64,000 nucleotides of DNA from Setoptus koraiensis (Eukaryota; Arthropoda), in assembly GCA_048013815.1 (NCBI GenBank), contig CM106585.1, positions 2,914,001-2,978,000 on the forward strand, written 5' to 3'. Every line of letters begins with the position of its first letter. Positions within the stretch are counted from its first letter, which is position 1. Below, one piece after another: positions 1 to 13,253 of the stretch. Position numbers and translations under genes: made by a program. The notes under the pieces are model-generated. The model did not search any database and had not been told where the DNA came from. It saw nothing but the letters and a program-made list of their open reading frames with translations.

Positions 1-672
1 ACATTAGTGCTCTACATCAATTATTGTTTGAATTTAAACAGATACGGGAACATTTTAGTGGCGAATTGCATCTGTCTCTGTTTATAACATTTTTCTCATT
101 AGCATGGTTCATCAATTCGATAGCTGTCACATATAAATGTCTCGATTGCGAACAGACCTTAACCATCAGCATGACGGCATTGTTGTCTGTTTGTTACCTG
201 TTGTCTATTTTTCTACGAATCGTTGGCGTGGCGCTCATATCAATGAAGGTAACTGATCACTAATCAACACAACTCGTTAATATCTTAACTTATCAATATA
301 CAATATATAATTAATTTCTCCATGTTTCTTCGCCGCATCTGTCATGGAAACAGTTCAAGAAAATCAATCGCAAACTGTATCAATTGTTGGCTCAGCAGTA
401 TCTGTCGGCTCGAATGAGACGTAGATTTCTTCGTGAAAGTTCGAGGCATCTGCAGAGAAATTCCGCAACATCCGTGGTGCTATTCGGTATGATTCCTCTG
501 ACATTCGAACATTTTCCAACGGTGAGTATCGCATCTGACAAACAACTTTCGCTTGATGGGACTGCTCGCTAACAAACAATTTACTTCTATTTAACTTGTT
601 GTATTGCAGGTGATAGTTTGGCTGACCACGGTGGTTTATATATTTCTTCAGTTCGTGGCTCATGATCTATGA
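1..672 (+). CDS. gustatory-receptor-like 7TM chemoreceptor, 3' end (partial)
   Basis: This is the C-terminal part of a seven-transmembrane chemoreceptor of the arthropod gustatory receptor family, an odd-topology ligand-gated channel of chemosensory membranes. Three exons are visible: 1-248 (open at the left edge, frame from base 3), 354-521 and 610-672 (stop TGA). Donors gtaact and gtgagt and the two cag acceptors all fall in phase 0, the usual arrangement at the 3' end of Gr genes. Exon 1 encodes two hydrophobic segments. Exon 2 encodes a basic loop rich in Arg. Exon 3 encodes the last helix, with TVVYIFLQF five codons before the end. This fits the family signature T-Y-(h)5-Q-F, with Val in place of Tyr. 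The ligand and subfamily cannot be told. The frame is open throughout, so the gene may be intact; its 5' part lies outside the window. Confidence 0.78.
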
Positions 673-3600
673 TCTAAGTGCACATACATGGTCGCCACAT
701 GAACTCATGAGCTTGCTTGTTTTTTGCAATCTAGCAAAATCTAGGATGATAAAGGGGCAAAACGTGATAGCTCTGGACTAGGCGAAACAGGCGCGTTCAT
801 CAAGTTGCGATTCAATTAGCAAGTCTGCGGGGCGAATCCTATCACTTGTCAACCTAATTGTGTTTGTGCTGACTGTATAATGTATAAATACATTGTATAT
901 TGTTGTTTTAGCAAACGTAACTAAAAGTAAATAACAAACTCGGCAAATATACATTGACAAGAAATAAAAGCAGATAATTAACTGACACCAAAAATAATCA
1001 ATCATTTTGCAGGCAGCGGAATAATGGATGCTCTAATTGAAAAATAATCTACTAATAACATTTCTCTTTTCAATTCCATTAATCACGTATTTTTTGAGCA
1101 TTGTGTCGTCGGCTAAGCCGTCACAAAATAACTGTGTGTGAGTGCAGCGGTGTGTCTAATTAATGAGTGTTTTGAGAGGACTATTTTCATCAATGCCATC
1201 ATTTTGGAGATACTAATTATCTCTAGTATCATATGTGCAAGTGTGCTAAACTAAAACTTTGATCGAGCATAACGCTCATCCATGCACCGGTATCGTTTGC
1301 AGCCATTAGTGACTTGACATTCACAAGTTTCATTCATTCATACATCATTGGGCTAATATCAACAATGGCAAGTCGATATCACTATCTAACGGTGTGTCTA
1401 ACGGGTGTAAAGTTGCTTGAGAGCTATGAGTGACGGAAACGTTAGATGCATTAGAAATGATGATCCGCTAATGGGCATAGCTTAGCACTAACTGCACTCA
1501 CTCTTGGCCGGGCTCGACATGGTCATCGGGGCCGGTTGGGTGGATTTGTGCGCGGGCGACATGTATCAAATAATAATAATAATAATCTATAGGTGAGGTG
1601 AGGTGAGATAAATTAATGATGGCCATCACATGATTGAGTGCTGACGGTGCTAGACGAGGGTCTATTTGTGGCCCATACAATAATTGATCATGTCGTGTGA
1701 ATATTGTTGCCGTTGCATGTTTGCGTCCGGTGAGTTGTATTGGCTGGCATTGAGTGCATCTTGTGACACAGGAAAATCACCAGAAATTGGCGCTAGTTAA
1801 TGACGAGCAAAAGAAACAACAACAGCAGCAACGACAACGACGACAACAACAACAACAATAACGACGACGACATGACGTTGTCGGGACGTGACCATTTAGC
1901 AGTGCATGTTAATGTGCTATATATACCGGTGTGGCGCAAATGTAAATGCATGTGGCAGGGTAGTCAGACAGAGACAGAGAGACAGAGTAAGAAAAAATTG
2001 TTACACCTGCCCGTTGGTTTGTGTTGGTTTGTCCAGCCCGGCTGACAGGTTGACGCGAATGCAACTTCATTGTGAGCGTACAATTGTGACGGCCACGAGC
2101 GTGTTACAGTTTATTTAGTTGAATGCAAGCTGCAAGAATCAACAACTATATTTAGATCACTGTATTGTCACTGTATCTCTGATGTGTAAATGTCACACAA
2201 TCACGACATGACACGCGCAAACAACAACTTTACTTACCTAGATTATAATCGTCTGATAATTTATTTGTGCGCTGGCCAATGTCGTTGCTGGCGCTCACTT
2301 TTGCGCTGCCACACGCCACACATATCGCACCGCGTTGCCATATCGCACAGATAGGCCAGATAAAATCTCTTGTTGCAGTTTGATACAGTTTAATGAGCAG
2401 CCTGAATCTACAAAAATTGTAATCAAAAATTGTTCGCCAGTGCACGATTCAAGAAAATTTGTTCGCTTTGTGTGCTAGTTGCGCGTTTGTTGTTGCTCGC
2501 TGTTGTGCCCCCCACGCCACGTTGGGCCCAATCCTTCCGGGTGCCAGTCGCAACAACGGCTCTGGCCCGAATTGAATATCGCCACTTTTGGCGCACTGCG
2601 TGTTATAATTGTTGTTTGGCCCCACAAATTGTTGCCTCTTGTTGGCCCTGCGCGCCTCTCTGTCGCCATTCTGTGTGTGTTCTCTAGTGGTGTGTGTGTG
2701 TCTGGCCGGCGCAGATTTTATCAAAATGGTGGCGCTCACAATGGTGGCCATCTATTGCTATTTTTGGGGCCCGCGGGTGCCCAATTAGTGCGCTTATAGG
2801 TAGGGAATGTATCACCGCTGCGACTGTCGTAGTGAGCGGCTGGCTTAGATTTTAGATTGGCGCTAATTGCTACGTGACATTCTTCGGAATGCAACTGCAT
2901 TGGCAAGACGACGACGACGACGACGACGATTGCCGCAATTGTCTTTTGGGCATTGCGCCAATTGATGGCGCAACAAGCCAGCCAGTTTTAAACGGGCCCC
3001 AGTGTAATACTGTCTGGCGTTGTGCCCCTTCCCCCGTGACCTGTTTGTTTGTGGCCATAGTTGTGTGTGCGCGCGATAATGGCAATAATAATCATCATAA
3101 TTATACACGCTTATTTACATGCACGTTGCCAGCCGACACACACACACACACACACATATTGCATAATGGCCATAAGTAAATGTGCATAAGTTATTACGTA
3201 AAGGTTGCGGCCGTTATATCCGCGTTGCCAGCCCCACTTGGGCGTTAACGTCAATCTACGAATGAGATTTTCGAATGTGTGGGGCCCTTTGTGAGGCCCA
3301 AATCGGTTTGTTTGTTTTTTGTTGTTGTTTGTTTGTTTCCTCGTGTGACGAACATGTGACTATGAGCATCCACTGATCGCACCATACCAAAGGCTCGCCA
3401 CACAAAAGCTTGACTGATCATCTTGACATTCAAAAGGCATGTCGATGCGGCCACATTTTGCGCCTACAACCAGATTTTTATCACAACCCGCCAGCTACAA
3501 CCGGCTCAAATCAAGCTGATCCGTGTCAGCTGATATGCGCTGCCATCAGATTCAGACACAATCCGCTCGCTGCCAATGATACCGACTAACCCAAATAGCC

Positions 3601-3941
3601 ACATATAGTCACATATAAGCCATTCGATAGATAATGAGTAATTTGATGGCCAAATGATACACCTCCGCCAGCGCCTGTCAGTAATTGATTGATCTGTTGC
3701 GATTATTTGGCTGTGCGATTTGGCCGTCATTAGCCGCAGCTACCCAAAGTTTGTTGATTGTGTTCATTGGGCGACGAGAAAATATCGCCCACAGGCTTAC
3801 CTTTCGTTTCGTAACAATGTTGTGTGTGTGGCTCGCTAATTAGCTATGCTGGGTGCATATAACGGTTGCGTTAAATGAGCAAAATCAATTACTCGCGCGC
3901 TAATTAAACATTATCTAGTTACTTTGTGTCCAGTCTAGATA

Positions 3942-3943
<2 letters not shown>

Positions 3944-3973
<30 letters not shown>
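3944..3973. repeat. (TG)n microsatellite
   Basis: An uninterrupted TG dinucleotide run of 30 bases. It is one of many CA/TG runs in this tract. Confidence 0.95.
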
Positions 3974-3974
<1 letters not shown>

Positions 3975-5479
3975 TGGGCAAATCACGAGTGCTTTTACAA
4001 CTGCATCATTGGCTAAATGGAACCAAGATTCGCATCATCGCTGCCATTGCGTATCACACCGATATAGGTCACACAAAAGGCCCATTGAACAGGTGAGCAA
4101 GCTTTATTTGGTGCAATATACGTAATAATGCGTAATAATGCGTAATACGGTAGTACGGTTTGTGTTTGTGGCGGCAATTGCGCCCAATCGAGAGTAGAGG
4201 GCGCTGAAATGACAAAGAAAATAAAATAAAGTAAAAATCCTCAGCCTTTTATCTTGACTATTTTTTCTTGTCAGAAAATTGTTGTGACAAACAGTGTCTA
4301 CTTAGCTGGCGAAAGGTTTATCCTATCGACATACTATTCGCATAAAGCAATAGTGTAGGCACTAGTAATAAGATAATAATAGTGCTAAATAAAAATAATC
4401 ACTCACTAATAATAGTGTGTTCACCGTGTGTCTGACTTTGTTTATTTAGCTCGTTGTGGCAAGCTCACTTGTAACGTTCAATTGACTAGTCAAATTGGAG
4501 CATTCATATAGTTTAATCATATGATATGTGGCCAATGTGTGCGGCTTATACGCGACCATACTACTACTTTTAGGCATATATACACTTTTAGGCATATATA
4601 TACTTTCAGGCAGCAGCCAGCAAGGAAGTGTTGCGGTGAACGGTGGGTCAACATGAAAGACACGCCAGGTTGACTTTTAATACAATACCTGTGTACAACA
4701 GCAGTATAGGACATGGCCGCATCGTTATATTTACATTACAACATAATAATAACCGTTACATGCACATGATATAACTAGTTACAAAGCTCGCCAAGCTCGC
4801 CAAGCAACAAAGGTGAGCCGGTGTGTTGGGGGCCCGATATAGAAAATGGTGCTAGTGAATGCTTTATTATGTCAGTTGAGTATTATTCTAATTTATAAAT
4901 ATCATCATTTTTATAAACATCATTTTCGGTTCCTCAACCATAACTCATTGGCGATTGTGATTCGCATGCGGGCCAGCTCTTGATCGCGGCCACCACAAAA
5001 AGACGCGGCCAGCTACCTGGCGGCTGGCGACTGGCGGCCGTTTTGTGTGTGGCTGTACAAGTAAATGGATACAAGTTTCGAAGGCCACCTAAAGGTGTGT
5101 TTGTGTACCTATTTAGCCGTGTACAGGCGGCCCATTGGACGGTGTTATTGTTCATTGTAAACTAAACCTGAACAACGCACCTGAACAACGCCAACAAGTA
5201 ACGGGTTGGCAAGGGATTCGCGGCCATTTATGAGGCGCCTCGACAGGCACGGCCAGCCGAACCGAGTGAAGTGATGCGCGCGTTGAGTCGTTAGGCTAAA
5301 TGGGGCGCCAACACACACATGATGATGGATCATGTAAATGCCGGCTGCAAATGTTGGCCGCATGAAAGCGGTTTTGGGCCATTTGTTGTAGCAATGTTGT
5401 GTGTATGTATTATATACGGATATTTGCAATGCACACACATTTATCGGGATATTTGCGGCACACACACAACACTGACTGC

Positions 5480-5534
5480 CGACAAACCACCGACAAACCA
5501 CCGACAAACCACCGACAAACCACCGACAAACCAC
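5480..5534. repeat. 11-bp minisatellite, 5 copies
   Basis: Five exact head-to-tail copies of CGACAAACCAC. The absence of any mismatch suggests recent expansion or homogenisation. Confidence 0.93.
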
Positions 5535-6495
5535 ATGAGCTCACAGTGTATTTTGTCCGACGCTGGCGCTGCGCAGCGAGAGCGCAGCAAATTATAATCG
5601 AATGTCACGCCAATAATCTAATCAAAGCTGGCAATATTTAATGAATATCAACCAGCTGAGGCCCCCAATGACATGTGTGCACCTGTGCCCTGATCGATTA
5701 TGGGTGGGCTCCTTGCAGGCACGGTTGCAGTGGCACGGGTTGGCTGGCGATGGCTGCATTTAGCCAGCCAGCCAGCCAGCCAGCCAGCCAGTGACATGCA
5801 AGTGTCCGGCGTTGCGCCCCTCGTTTCCATGGGCGCCCAATCATTTTATTTCATCGCTCCTTTTTGCGCCTCGCCACACCAAGACACACCGACTTGTTTG
5901 TGACCTATAAATATATAAATATTTTTGTGTATAAATATAAACTTTACATGTATAGCAATATAAAGAGAATAAAGAGAGCGAGTCTTTGTTTTATGTTTGT
6001 AACAAGCGCTCCTTTGTATGAGCAAGTGATTATGTAACGACGGCGCAATCGATGATCAATGCACACCGTGAGCATATATGCACACTGTTGGTGTGTGTGT
6101 GTCATTGTGGTTATAAATATTCACAAGTCGGCTGCGAATTGGAGCCTCCAAGGTGACACTTGACGGCACGCGTAAATTAATTATCGACGCTTGTTATTTT
6201 ATTCAATTTTCGCCTCTTAACAGCGGCGGCTTCCATCAGTTTCATGTGTGTCTTTACTTTACTCTCTCATAGACTATGAGTCATAGTCATCACACGCGAC
6301 ACACAATAGAGCGGGCGACACAGCGAAACCGGAAGTGGCAATGGCCAGATAAGATGAAACAGCAGTTTGGCCGGTGGGCCAATGTGACAGTAGTAACGTA
6401 TTGCACAATTTGCAGCCGGTTTAGCGTGGCCGAACCGGCCAAACTGACTCAAGCGGCGCACGTATGCAGATGAGTCTAGCCAGATGACATGTGTT

Positions 6496-6537
6496 GCATG
6501 TAGCGCGTGTTCTATTTATAAAACACGCGCTACATGC
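6496..6537. repeat. perfect 16-bp hairpin
   Basis: GCATGTAGCGCGTGTT is followed by a 10-base AT-rich loop and its exact reverse complement. It lies in non-coding DNA. It may be a structured transcript, a cruciform-prone site or a small mobile-element relic; the sequence alone does not decide. Confidence 0.85.
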
Positions 6538-6584
6538 AGATATTTATATCACTTTACATTGCATTTCATAACTGGCACGTTGAT

Positions 6585-6622
<38 letters not shown>

Positions 6623-7804
6623 GCTAACGGAACAGCAGTTTGGCAAACAGCAAGCAGCTGGCTTGTGTCAAGCTGCAAACATTCAAACATGCGCGTTACG
6701 TAACACGGTCGCAGCATATGCTGCAGCATGCTGCCACCGCTTTCATCTTATCTTTGCACCTTTGCGTTTGCAGCATTTCGAAACGCGACGCCCAAGGACG
6801 CGCCGGCCACGGTCAATTAATTGTGCCCCATTGTGCACACATACGATGATTTAAACTGTGTACGCCATGCAAAAATAACCAGCCAAAGTTAGCGAAAGTG
6901 GCCAACTTTTTGAGTCGCACTGTGTGTCACACGGATTGCGAAAAGTCACAAATGATGAAAAGTTGCGTCAGACACGCACTCAAATTGGGGCCACGAATTA
7001 ACACAACTTAAGAACTCGCTTAACGTTGCCGCCCGTGCCACTGTTGTTGTCGAGCTAGTCGAGCTAGTCGAGTCTGGCGCTTGTCTCGCTGCTGCTGCTG
7101 ACTCGGCACCCATTAGGCTCATGATAACTGCATTTCGCTTGCTAACAAATTACTCTCTATATTTTGGTCTCTATTCGCTCATTATTTGCATCTGTGCTAG
7201 TTTTTTCTCTCCAAAGTTCACAGTTTTAGCGTAGTGTTTTTGTTTAACTGTGCCACTTTGATATCGACGCAACATTTCGCTATCGTTTGCGTCATTTGTG
7301 CCGTCATCGAGATGCTGCCCGATAGCATGATTACGATGATGATTGTTCGGTTGAAAATTCTGTTAAATTTTGGTTAATTTCAACTTGCAGCTATTGTGTT
7401 TGTTATTATTTATTGTGTCTAGCTTGCCGTGTGTTGTTGGCCCTATTTCAACTGTGATTATGCCCGTATTAGTTACCACTGTCAGCTGATTGGCTGTGGG
7501 GCCTCAACAGCTTGGGCCTCGATGCCGCAACATTTACATGCGCGGCGCGCATATTGCCGCGTCAAATATAAAATATATATAACTGGTCATATGTGTTCCG
7601 CGTATATGTATGCTGCTGCTGCTGGCTGCCATATGACGGGCGCCAGTGTTTGTCGCCAGTAGCGTGCCACTTCACCGATCAGGGTCACCGAGTATCTTTA
7701 TTTAATATCCAGCCAACAAGTCACAAGCTGATAAACAAATAAGCCCCTCGTACGCCGCCAGAGCTGTGCGCTGTAGCCGGCCTGTGGTTGGGCTTTGGAG
7801 GGGC

Positions 7805-7888
7805 CAACGAGATCGGCGAGTCGCCCAACGAGATCGGCGAGTCGCCCAACGAGATCGGCGAGTCGCCCAACGAGATCGGCGAGTCGCC
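7805..7888. repeat. 21-bp minisatellite, 4 copies
   Basis: Four exact copies of a 21-bp GC-rich unit containing GAGATCGGCGAGTCGCC. Because 21 is a multiple of three, every frame here encodes a repeated heptapeptide, which explains the spurious open frames at this spot. Confidence 0.93.
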
Positions 7889-8372
7889 CGCAGAGATCAG
7901 CAAAGATCGCAGAGCTGCTTGGGCGAGCCTCCGAACGCTGAGATCGCGAACAGGTAGCAGCAAAATGTAGGTTACGCATGAGACAAAAATAGCAAAATTA
8001 AACCACTTACCACACACCTGTCTGTGACTGGCCCACTAACAACCGGGCCAATAATGTTGCCGCTTGGCGCTTATTATGTGCGGAACAAGTTAATATTTCA
8101 AGTTTGAAACACACAGCTATGTCTCACTCAAACTTGAGTCTCGCAAGTCGGCTCAACTTGAACAAGACGGCCCCTTAAAAATGAATTTGATAATAATAAT
8201 AATAATAAAAACTTGAGCTTGAGCTTGAATTTGTGCCTATTTCGCCGGGAAACAACAAGCGCGCGCGCGCGCGAGCCATTGTTAAGCACGCAATGTCTCG
8301 TGCTCATTTGTGTGCATTAACATAATAAGAATATGAGGACAGGTGAGGGCTCGCTCGTGCTCGTGCTCGTGC

Positions 8373-8403
8373 GCTAGTGACTCACTCATAGTGAGTCACT
8401 AGC
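8373..8403. repeat. 14-bp hairpin with 3-base loop
   Basis: GCTAGTGACTCACT, loop CAT, then AGTGAGTCACTAGC. The stem is perfect and contains AP-1-like TGACTCA cores on both arms, which may be coincidental. Confidence 0.8.
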
Positions 8404-8781
8404 CCAGTGCCGGAGATACATTAGTAGTGCTGCTGCTGGATAGTCAGCAGGTAACGTCTTGTTGAATTTACATCATCCGTTTGTGTGTGTCGCTATATCA
8501 TCTGCTTATATCACCTGCTCATATCATCTGCTCATATAAGCTGCTTATATCGTCTGCTTGCTCGTCATATCATGCGCGACTCGTACCTGTGAGCTGTATC
8601 AATGAGCGAGCCGGCGACACACAACGGCAACAATGACATTATTTACCTGTGCAAGTCACCGGCGCATTCGGGGGTTATCTTGGCCGGGGTGCATTGTTGT
8701 CGCCATTTAAAACTAGACCGAAGCGCCGCCAAATGCCACCGCCGACGCAAACAAAACGCTGGTCCGAGCTGGCTCGGCCAG

Positions 8782-8862
8782 CGACTAAATATCGGCCCAC
8801 TAAATGCCGGCCGACTAAATGCCGGCCCACTGGATATCGGCCGACTGGATATCGGCCGACTG
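8782..8862. repeat. 15-bp minisatellite, about 5 copies
   Basis: Degenerate tandem copies of a unit like CGACTAAATATCGGC, drifting to CGACTGGATATCGGC toward the right end. Confidence 0.88.
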
Positions 8863-10096
8863 GCGATAGTTGCGCGCGGCTACAAATTGACTTTCGCGAT
8901 GCCACGTGGTGTTTGCGGCGGCAACAGTGCAGCAATAATATCGTCATTACTTTCAATTCAAGTATGCACTAAACCGAGTACGAGTTTGAGTTCGAGTTTG
9001 AGCTCGAGATTGAACCGAGTTTGAATTTTGTGTCGGGGCCCACAATTGATGGGCCGGCTTTTTTGGTGTGCGCTTGCAGTGCGCACTGCCGGACCAATGC
9101 CAACGGTTTGCAAATTCACCGGCCGATCACCGACAGATCATCGGTGGCGATATTTACCGAAAGGCATGACGAGACACAGTCATGCCCCTTGATAAATATA
9201 TTTGTTCGGCGAACGCCCGGCAATCGCCTGCCCAGGCTCACGGCCAGGTGGGCCCCTCCAGTGGGCGAGGATTCGCATTATAATAGAATATTGGAATCGG
9301 ATTCAATTTAATGCGCAAATTTCAATTGTGTGTTCGGGGCGCCCGCCAAATAGAATAATGGGCAAATTCTTCGAGTGAGCATTGTAGTGGGCACAGTTTT
9401 CAGCAAGAGGCACCAGCCAAATAACACTGATAATAAAACTCTGATTAGAAGCCGGCCAACTGGCCGCAACTCAAATATGCAACTGCGTATGTATGCGCGC
9501 TCTGGCTCTGATTTGGGGCCAAGTTGATGCAAACTTTTGATTGCAAACCCTGACCACTGCATTCATTGCTGGTCGGACAGTCCGAGGGTCGGATGGTCGG
9601 ATGGTCGGATGGTCGGATAGTCGGACGGTCGGATGGTTGGTTAGCTGACTGGCTGGTTGTTTGGCCGGGCGGTGGGCGTCGCAGGGCGAGCGAGCGCCGG
9701 CACGACTACTGTGGCGGGCCGACATTGAGTTGACATGACTTTCCGCTACTCGCTAACCTCCCCCGTTTCCCGGAAGCACCGTTAAGTGTACACAGGCGGC
9801 CGCGGCGCGTGCAGGCCGCGGATGATAATATGCAACTCTCCACTGATAATAATCATAACTGTCTGTTCTCGTGCCCACCGCCAGCCAGCCGGCCGGCCCG
9901 CAAGCTCGCCGCTGGGTGCACGAGCCAGAATGCGAGCCGGTATGCGAGTTATTATAAAAGTTGTTGTCGCTGTGCAACTCTCATGTGAGTGGTTGCGCAA
10001 TCACAGTTTCATATAGTCCAACAATCACAATCAATGTCACACACAATGGGGGCCCTCTTGGGCCCCCGCCACATAATCGCGCCACCGCCTGACGCG

Positions 10097-10161
10097 CTGT
10101 GCTCGTGCGGCCGCCGGGCCGGGCCGGCACGAACCTGGGCCGGCCGGCCGCACGAGCACAG
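10097..10161. repeat. GC-rich 17-bp inverted repeat
   Basis: CTGTGCTCGTGCGGCCG at 10097-10113 is exactly mirrored at 10145-10161 across a 31-base G+C-only-like spacer that can itself fold (CCGGGCC/GGCCGG). A strong cruciform or RNA hairpin is expected. Confidence 0.85.
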
Positions 10162-11170
10162 TGCTGGTCGGTTGCCAGCGCAAGCCCAACAATGGCTGTC
10201 TCTTGTTACAACTGTGCGTTGCGTATGAAATTGGCGAGCTATTTAGTTGTATCATCATGATAGTTGCATCATCATGGTTACGGCACGCGCAAAAACGACA
10301 CGTACTGACGTGGCTGCTCGCCGGCCGCGAATACCCCCACAGATGCCCAGATAATGATGGACAGTGCCGGACAATGGCCGAGTGGCCCGAGTTAGAATAA
10401 TGGCCAGCCGAATATCGTCACCAACTGGCTACATTGCCAAACGGCCAGCTTACAGCGCCACCGGCAAGCCTACACCGGGTTTACCTGTCGTCCCGATTCA
10501 ACTGCGTTGAGCGACTCGACGCATAAACCAATAAAACGCGCACTGCTCAGGTGTTAATAGGCTTGTTTTGTGGGTCACACGCGGCCGATTGTTTTATCTG
10601 GCTGTTTTGGGGCGCCCAGCCGCAAAATGGGCGCATCCGGCAAGACTGTGCCCGCAGGACTGTGCCCGCAGGAGTGTGCGTGGCGCGGCTCGCGAGCCGG
10701 CCAGAGCCGGTGCCCGGCTAATTGACACAGTTGCCGTCGGTACAAACGACGTTGATTATTGGCCGCGATTGGCTCTAATTGCGCTGCCCGTGTGCGGTCG
10801 CTTAAACCAATTGGTAATTTCACAAACAACAACAGCTACGTTTAATTTGTCTCGTGTGCGCGCTGTTATTAGCCGGCCCCCGGTGCGCGTCCAACAATCT
10901 CCGTCGGACACAACTCAAAATGCGCAGCTAAAAACCGGGCCCCCACCCGGTATTTGTGTCAGTGTGTGTGTGTGTGTGTGTCTATTGTAAACACAACAAA
11001 CGGCGGGGGGGGGGGGCGACAGACGGGCGAGCGCAATGGCGTCAGACAGACGAGCGATGAATGGCAAAAAAGTAAAAGTAACTGTTAGCGATAAATACAA
11101 ACGATCTGCTGATAGCGCTCGGCGGCTGGCTGGGCGCGCCGATGATATATCACTTGATGTAGGTAGACAA

Positions 11171-11172
11171 CA

Positions 11173-11204
<32 letters not shown>

Positions 11205-11249
11205 CCGTTGCCGCTGTCGTTGTTGTCGTTGTCGTTGCCGCTGTCGTCG
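11171..11249. repeat. GTT/GTC/GCC trinucleotide tract
   Basis: An imperfect trinucleotide run, mainly GTTGTT with GTC and GCC variants. It creates poly-Val/Ala and poly-Asn/Asp pseudo-frames. Confidence 0.9.
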
Positions 11250-11437
11250 GGTTGGCGCTGGCTTGTGGTGATTGAGACGCTTAGGTGCACATAGGGTCGT
11301 TTGCGCACGGCTAGTTTAACCTGTCGCAAACAACACCAGACGACGGCCCGGTGATCGGTCATTTTGAACCGCTCATTCGCTGCCTGCTTGGCCCGCCAAG
11401 ACACAACAGCCGGTGGCTTGGTGCGGCCGACCGCTCT

Positions 11438-11491
11438 GCTGCTCAAACGCCGGGGCTGCTCAAACGCCGGGGCTGCTCAAACGCCGGGGCG
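11438..11491. repeat. 18-bp minisatellite, 3 copies
   Basis: Three exact copies of GCTGCTCAAACGCCGGGG. Confidence 0.92.
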
Positions 11492-12784
11492 GCCAGACGA
11501 ACGCTCGGCCGGCCAGCCAGCCAGATTTGAGCCCTGATGAGCCAGATAAAGCGGCCCGCTGAGTGGTTGAGCGACAGAAAGAAGATATCTCGTCGTCGCC
11601 GTCGTCGGCGGCCCGCTCGCCGGCACAGATTTCGGCCCGAAACAGATTGGCGCGCGGGTGTTGCATGGCGACACACACGACGACGACAAACATACGCCCG
11701 ATTACAGGTATGAAACAATGGCCCATAAACAAGGGCGCAAGCGCGCCTCAAATTACACCCATGTCACGGGGATTATCAGCGCGCACAGGTAAAAGCAGAC
11801 GGTAAAGAAGGTAAAAATAGACGAACAAACAATGGAGGCGCAACGACAGCCAGAGAGAATGGGATAAAATGGAACAAAATAAAATAAAATAAAATGGCTC
11901 GCAGCGCCGGCACAAAAGTGGCACAAATGGGCGCACGCTGAGACGACCACGACATGTATTTGGCCCACAAGATGAACGATGGGGTGTGAACAAAGCATCA
12001 AGTTGGCCCAGCCAAATGATACGTGCCACTGGGAGCCCCGATTGCTCGCACGCCCCTCCCATTCGGCGAGCGGCCTCCCCCGGGCCTGCGCGTACCCGGG
12101 AGACGCGGGCCCAGGCGGGCGCTTCTGGCAGCCGCTTTATGCGGCGGCCCGCTTCATCCGGCGGCCAGCCAGCGCCAGTTGAACGGCGGCTGGATGGGCG
12201 GCTGCTCTGGCGGGCTGCCGGGCCCGTGGCATGTGTCTTGTGCGCTGTTTAATCTGATATTCATTTTTTTATCGCTTATCGACGCCGTGGCTCGTATCAA
12301 GTGATCACCGCAAACAGCAAGCGCCGACTCACATTGTGACTGGCAATTTGTGAGCGCGGCACAGCCGTACGGCACCCGCTCTGCGGCCAACCGGCGGCCA
12401 GGCGAGCTAGAGCGGGCGCCAACGGCACAGGTGAACGAGAAACAGGTGAAGTGCTCTGTTGACAGACAGCATGTGTGTCTCACTGTCCCGTCCCGTGGGG
12501 TCCGATGTGTGTCATGATGTGGCGCCCCAATAAGACACAACGCACACACACAGCCATGGGGCAGATTGCAATTTGGATTGGGGCGCGCGCGGCGGGATAT
12601 GTGTGTTTTTGGAGCGAAAAGTTAATACAAGTCGTTTGCTGGAATGGTTGCGGCTCGGAGCCGGTGGCCGCCGCCGCCGTGCGCCAGAGTGTATGCAAAC
12701 AAAGCGAGGGGCGCATGCATTTTTCATTGGATGGCTAACTAAGCCACCATTATGCGCTGGCTGGCGAATTGGGCCGGCCCGGCC

Positions 12785-12847
12785 CGGCGATAGAATATAA
12801 CGGCGATAGAATATAGCGGCGATAGAATATAGCGGCGATAGAATATA
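12785..12847. repeat. 16-bp minisatellite, 4 copies
   Basis: Four near-exact copies of CGGCGATAGAATATAG. Each unit carries an AT-rich ATAGAATATA segment between GC-rich ends. Confidence 0.92.
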
Positions 12848-13210
12848 AAATGGCCTGTGCCGCGTTTGAGCGAGCGCGACAGCGCCAACAACCGAAACAA
12901 CGGCGACACAACTGGCTGATTTGGTGGCAGCGATCGCTCTGTGCACGGACACTCTCCAAGAGAAGCGACTCTGAGAGAGAGGGGCCCCGAGAGTTGTTCA
13001 GAGAGCTGTGCAGCGAGCGAGCGAGAGAGTATCTCGTATATCGAGTATATCTCTAGCCACGAGATATACTCTCGGGCGAGAGGGGCGAGGGACGAGTTTG
13101 GCGCACACACACACACATGTTTTATGGCGGCATGGAAAGGAGGGCATGGGGCCCTTATGATGGGGCCGAGCCGGAGTGCACGCACACCGTCGGCGCACAA
13201 TATGGCCGGC

Positions 13211-13212
<2 letters not shown>

Positions 13213-13251
<39 letters not shown>
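13213..13251. repeat. (CA)n microsatellite
   Basis: An uninterrupted CA run of 39 bases, the longest dinucleotide run noted in the window. Confidence 0.95.
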
Positions 13252-13253
<2 letters not shown>

